Source: Flavobacterium poyangense
GTDB lineage: Bacteria; Bacteroidota; Bacteroidia; Flavobacteriales; Flavobacteriaceae
Direction of reading: 5' to 3'
Length of the DNA stretch: 64,000 nucleotides
Assembly (NCBI RefSeq): GCF_011751075.1
Contig: NZ_JAALLN010000003.1
Span: forward strand, 1-64,000
Part shown: one piece after another, positions 63,047-64,000 of the stretch
How positions within the stretch are numbered: position 1 is the first letter of the stretch
Layout of the letters: every line of letters starts with the position of its first letter
Notes under the pieces: model-generated
Told to the model about the DNA's origin: nothing
Databases searched by the model: none
Seen by the model: only the letters and a program-made list of their open reading frames with translations
Program-made: the position numbers and the translations under genes

Positions 63047-64000
63047 AATTTTATTTTACATCATTTATTCGATAGCTGCATTTTTTGCTGTTTTTACAGC
63101 TATTAATATTGACTTCAAAAAAAGAAATTATCAAGGGGTAGCTAGTTATATTGTTCTCGTCTTAATGTTTGCGTATGTTTTTTTATTTGGTCTGCGAGCA
63201 ATTGATGTTGGTACAGATACAGAAATGTATCATTGGCAGTATACTCATCATGACGAAATAACCTACGGTACCGATGCACCTGTCGGATATATGTTTAAGT
63301 TCTTAAACATTTTTAGTGAAAATCCACAGATTTTTCTTTTTATAATGAGCTTTTTATACGTGACTTTGAATTTTTATGCTCTAAAAAAATATACAAAATT
63401 TTATAAATCAAATTTTTTCCTTTCAGTATTTTCATTAATTAGTCTTTTTTTCTTTGAGTCGTTAGGGATAAATGTTATACGGCAAGGATTGTCTTTGGCT
63501 TTTTTTGTGTTAGCAATTATTTATAGGGATTTTTCGCCGAAGAAAAAATTTAAATGGATTTCATTTTTAGTATTAGCTGTTTGCTTTCACTTTACAAGCC
63601 TTATCCCCGTTGTTATATATTTGTCGGTTGCTTACTTCAAGAAAATACGGATGAATTATTATTATTGTATCTATATCGCATCAGTGTTTCTGTCTGCAGC
63701 AAGTATCAGTATCTTATCTTTTAAAGAGTATTTTATTGGTTTTTTATTAATAGATGAGAGAAGAAGCGGTTATTTAGATGCAGATGATTCTTCTTATTTA
63801 GTAGGGTTCAAACCTCAGTTTGTTGCATTTAACACTATATTTTTAATTTTATTTGTCTATTTGAATAAAATTGAAAAGAATGATTTCTATACCAATTTAT
63901 TGAAATATTATATTGTGATAAGTTCTATATTTTATATGATGTTTCAAATTCCATATTCTGATAGATGGGGTGTTATGTCGTGGTGTGTTATTCCAATTTT
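63033..64000 (+). CDS. EpsG/Wzy-type polysaccharide polymerase (cut by window end)
   Basis: An open frame from a GTG at 63033 runs without stop to the window end (322 codons seen). It begins VALYKILFYIIYSIAAFFAV and has many hydrophobic helices with EpsG motifs: LFGLRAIDVGTDTEMYHWQY, NVIRQGLSLAFF, CFHFTSLIPV and SDRWGVMSW. EpsG-type proteins polymerise repeat units in the periplasm (Wzy role). It overlaps the glycosyltransferase stop by 14 nt. The preceding in-frame stop is at 63030, and no ATG lies before the first helix, so GTG is the likely start. Confidence 0.85.
   Translation, partial: MALYKILFYIIYSIAAFFAVFTAINIDFKKRNYQGVASYIVLVLMFAYVFLFGLRAIDVGTDTEMYHWQYTHHDEITYGTDAPVGYMFKFLNIFSENPQIFLFIMSFLYVTLNFYALKKYTKFYKSNFFLSVFSLISLFFFESLGINVIRQGLSLAFFVLAIIYRDFSPKKKFKWISFLVLAVCFHFTSLIPVVIYLSVAYFKKIRMNYYYCIYIASVFLSAASISILSFKEYFIGFLLIDERRSGYLDADDSSYLVGFKPQFVAFNTIFLILFVYLNKIEKNDFYTNLLKYYIVISSIFYMMFQIPYSDRWGVMSWCVIPI

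Overview
The window looks like a chromosomal segment of a Flavobacterium-type member of the Bacteroidota. The supporting signs are AT-rich DNA, promoters of the TTG-N(19-20)-TAnnTTTG type in place of sigma70 boxes, A-rich leaders without clear Shine-Dalgarno sites before ribosomal genes, a SusC/SusD pair, lipoproteins with Bacteroidota-style lipoboxes, a NusG-like polysaccharide antiterminator and an EpsG-type polymerase. Species cannot be fixed from the sequence alone.

Region 1 (1-8.9 kb) holds housekeeping and small accessory genes on both strands: a TPR protein, the murein-recycling ligase Mpl, a DUF1287 lipoprotein, RadC, a HAD phosphatase, an unknown exported protein, RarA, a rhomboid protease and RlmB. 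A 650-bp patch before RlmB contains two short, apparently broken genes. Region 2 (9-15.5 kb, minus strand) has a SusD/SusC nutrient-uptake pair with a strong terminator, and upstream of it a small Omp85-like barrel protein.

Region 3 (15.5-33.2 kb) is the str-S10-spc-alpha ribosomal supercluster: rpsL-rpsG-fusA-rpsJ, then a terminator, a 404-bp gap and a new promoter, then rplC through rplQ including secY, infA, rpmJ and rpoA. tuf, adk and map are not in this run. Several spacers carry hairpins that may be regulatory: rpsL-rpsG, rpsN-rpsH, rpsK-rpsD and rpoA-rplQ. Region 4 (33.4-41.5 kb) has carA, eno and gltA, each as its own unit with a terminator or promoter, two adjacent guanidine-modifying enzymes (DDAH-like and CtlX-like), a MarC-family membrane protein, a CoA-binding protein and recR.

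Region 5 (41.5-64 kb, plus strand) is a large exopolysaccharide/capsule locus that continues past the right edge. Block A encodes an outer-membrane export lipoprotein, a Wzc-type tyrosine kinase, a UDP-hexosamine/hexuronate 4-epimerase, a UDP-glucose dehydrogenase and a NusG paralogue. A terminator and a well-formed promoter follow. Block B encodes a TviB-like dehydrogenase, mannose-1-P guanylyltransferase, RmlB, a second multi-SLBB exporter, a second chain-length protein without kinase, WecB, a Wzx flippase, an acyltransferase, a flavoprotein lipoprotein, a pyruvyltransferase, two glycosyltransferases and a Wzy/EpsG polymerase. Together they would make UDP-linked uronic acids, GDP-mannose, a dTDP-keto-sugar and UDP-ManNAc, assemble, flip, polymerise and export a decorated acidic polysaccharide.

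The two most interesting observations are (i) a structured leader between the NusG paralogue and Block B with a small hairpin resembling the E. coli ops element, and (ii) intergenic elements built of 7-nt units starting GTT, arranged as inverted repeats, one inside the rpsL-rpsG spacer and one between the two guanidine-enzyme genes. Shadows of real genes in other frames were left out. No tRNA, rRNA, insertion sequence or CRISPR array was seen.
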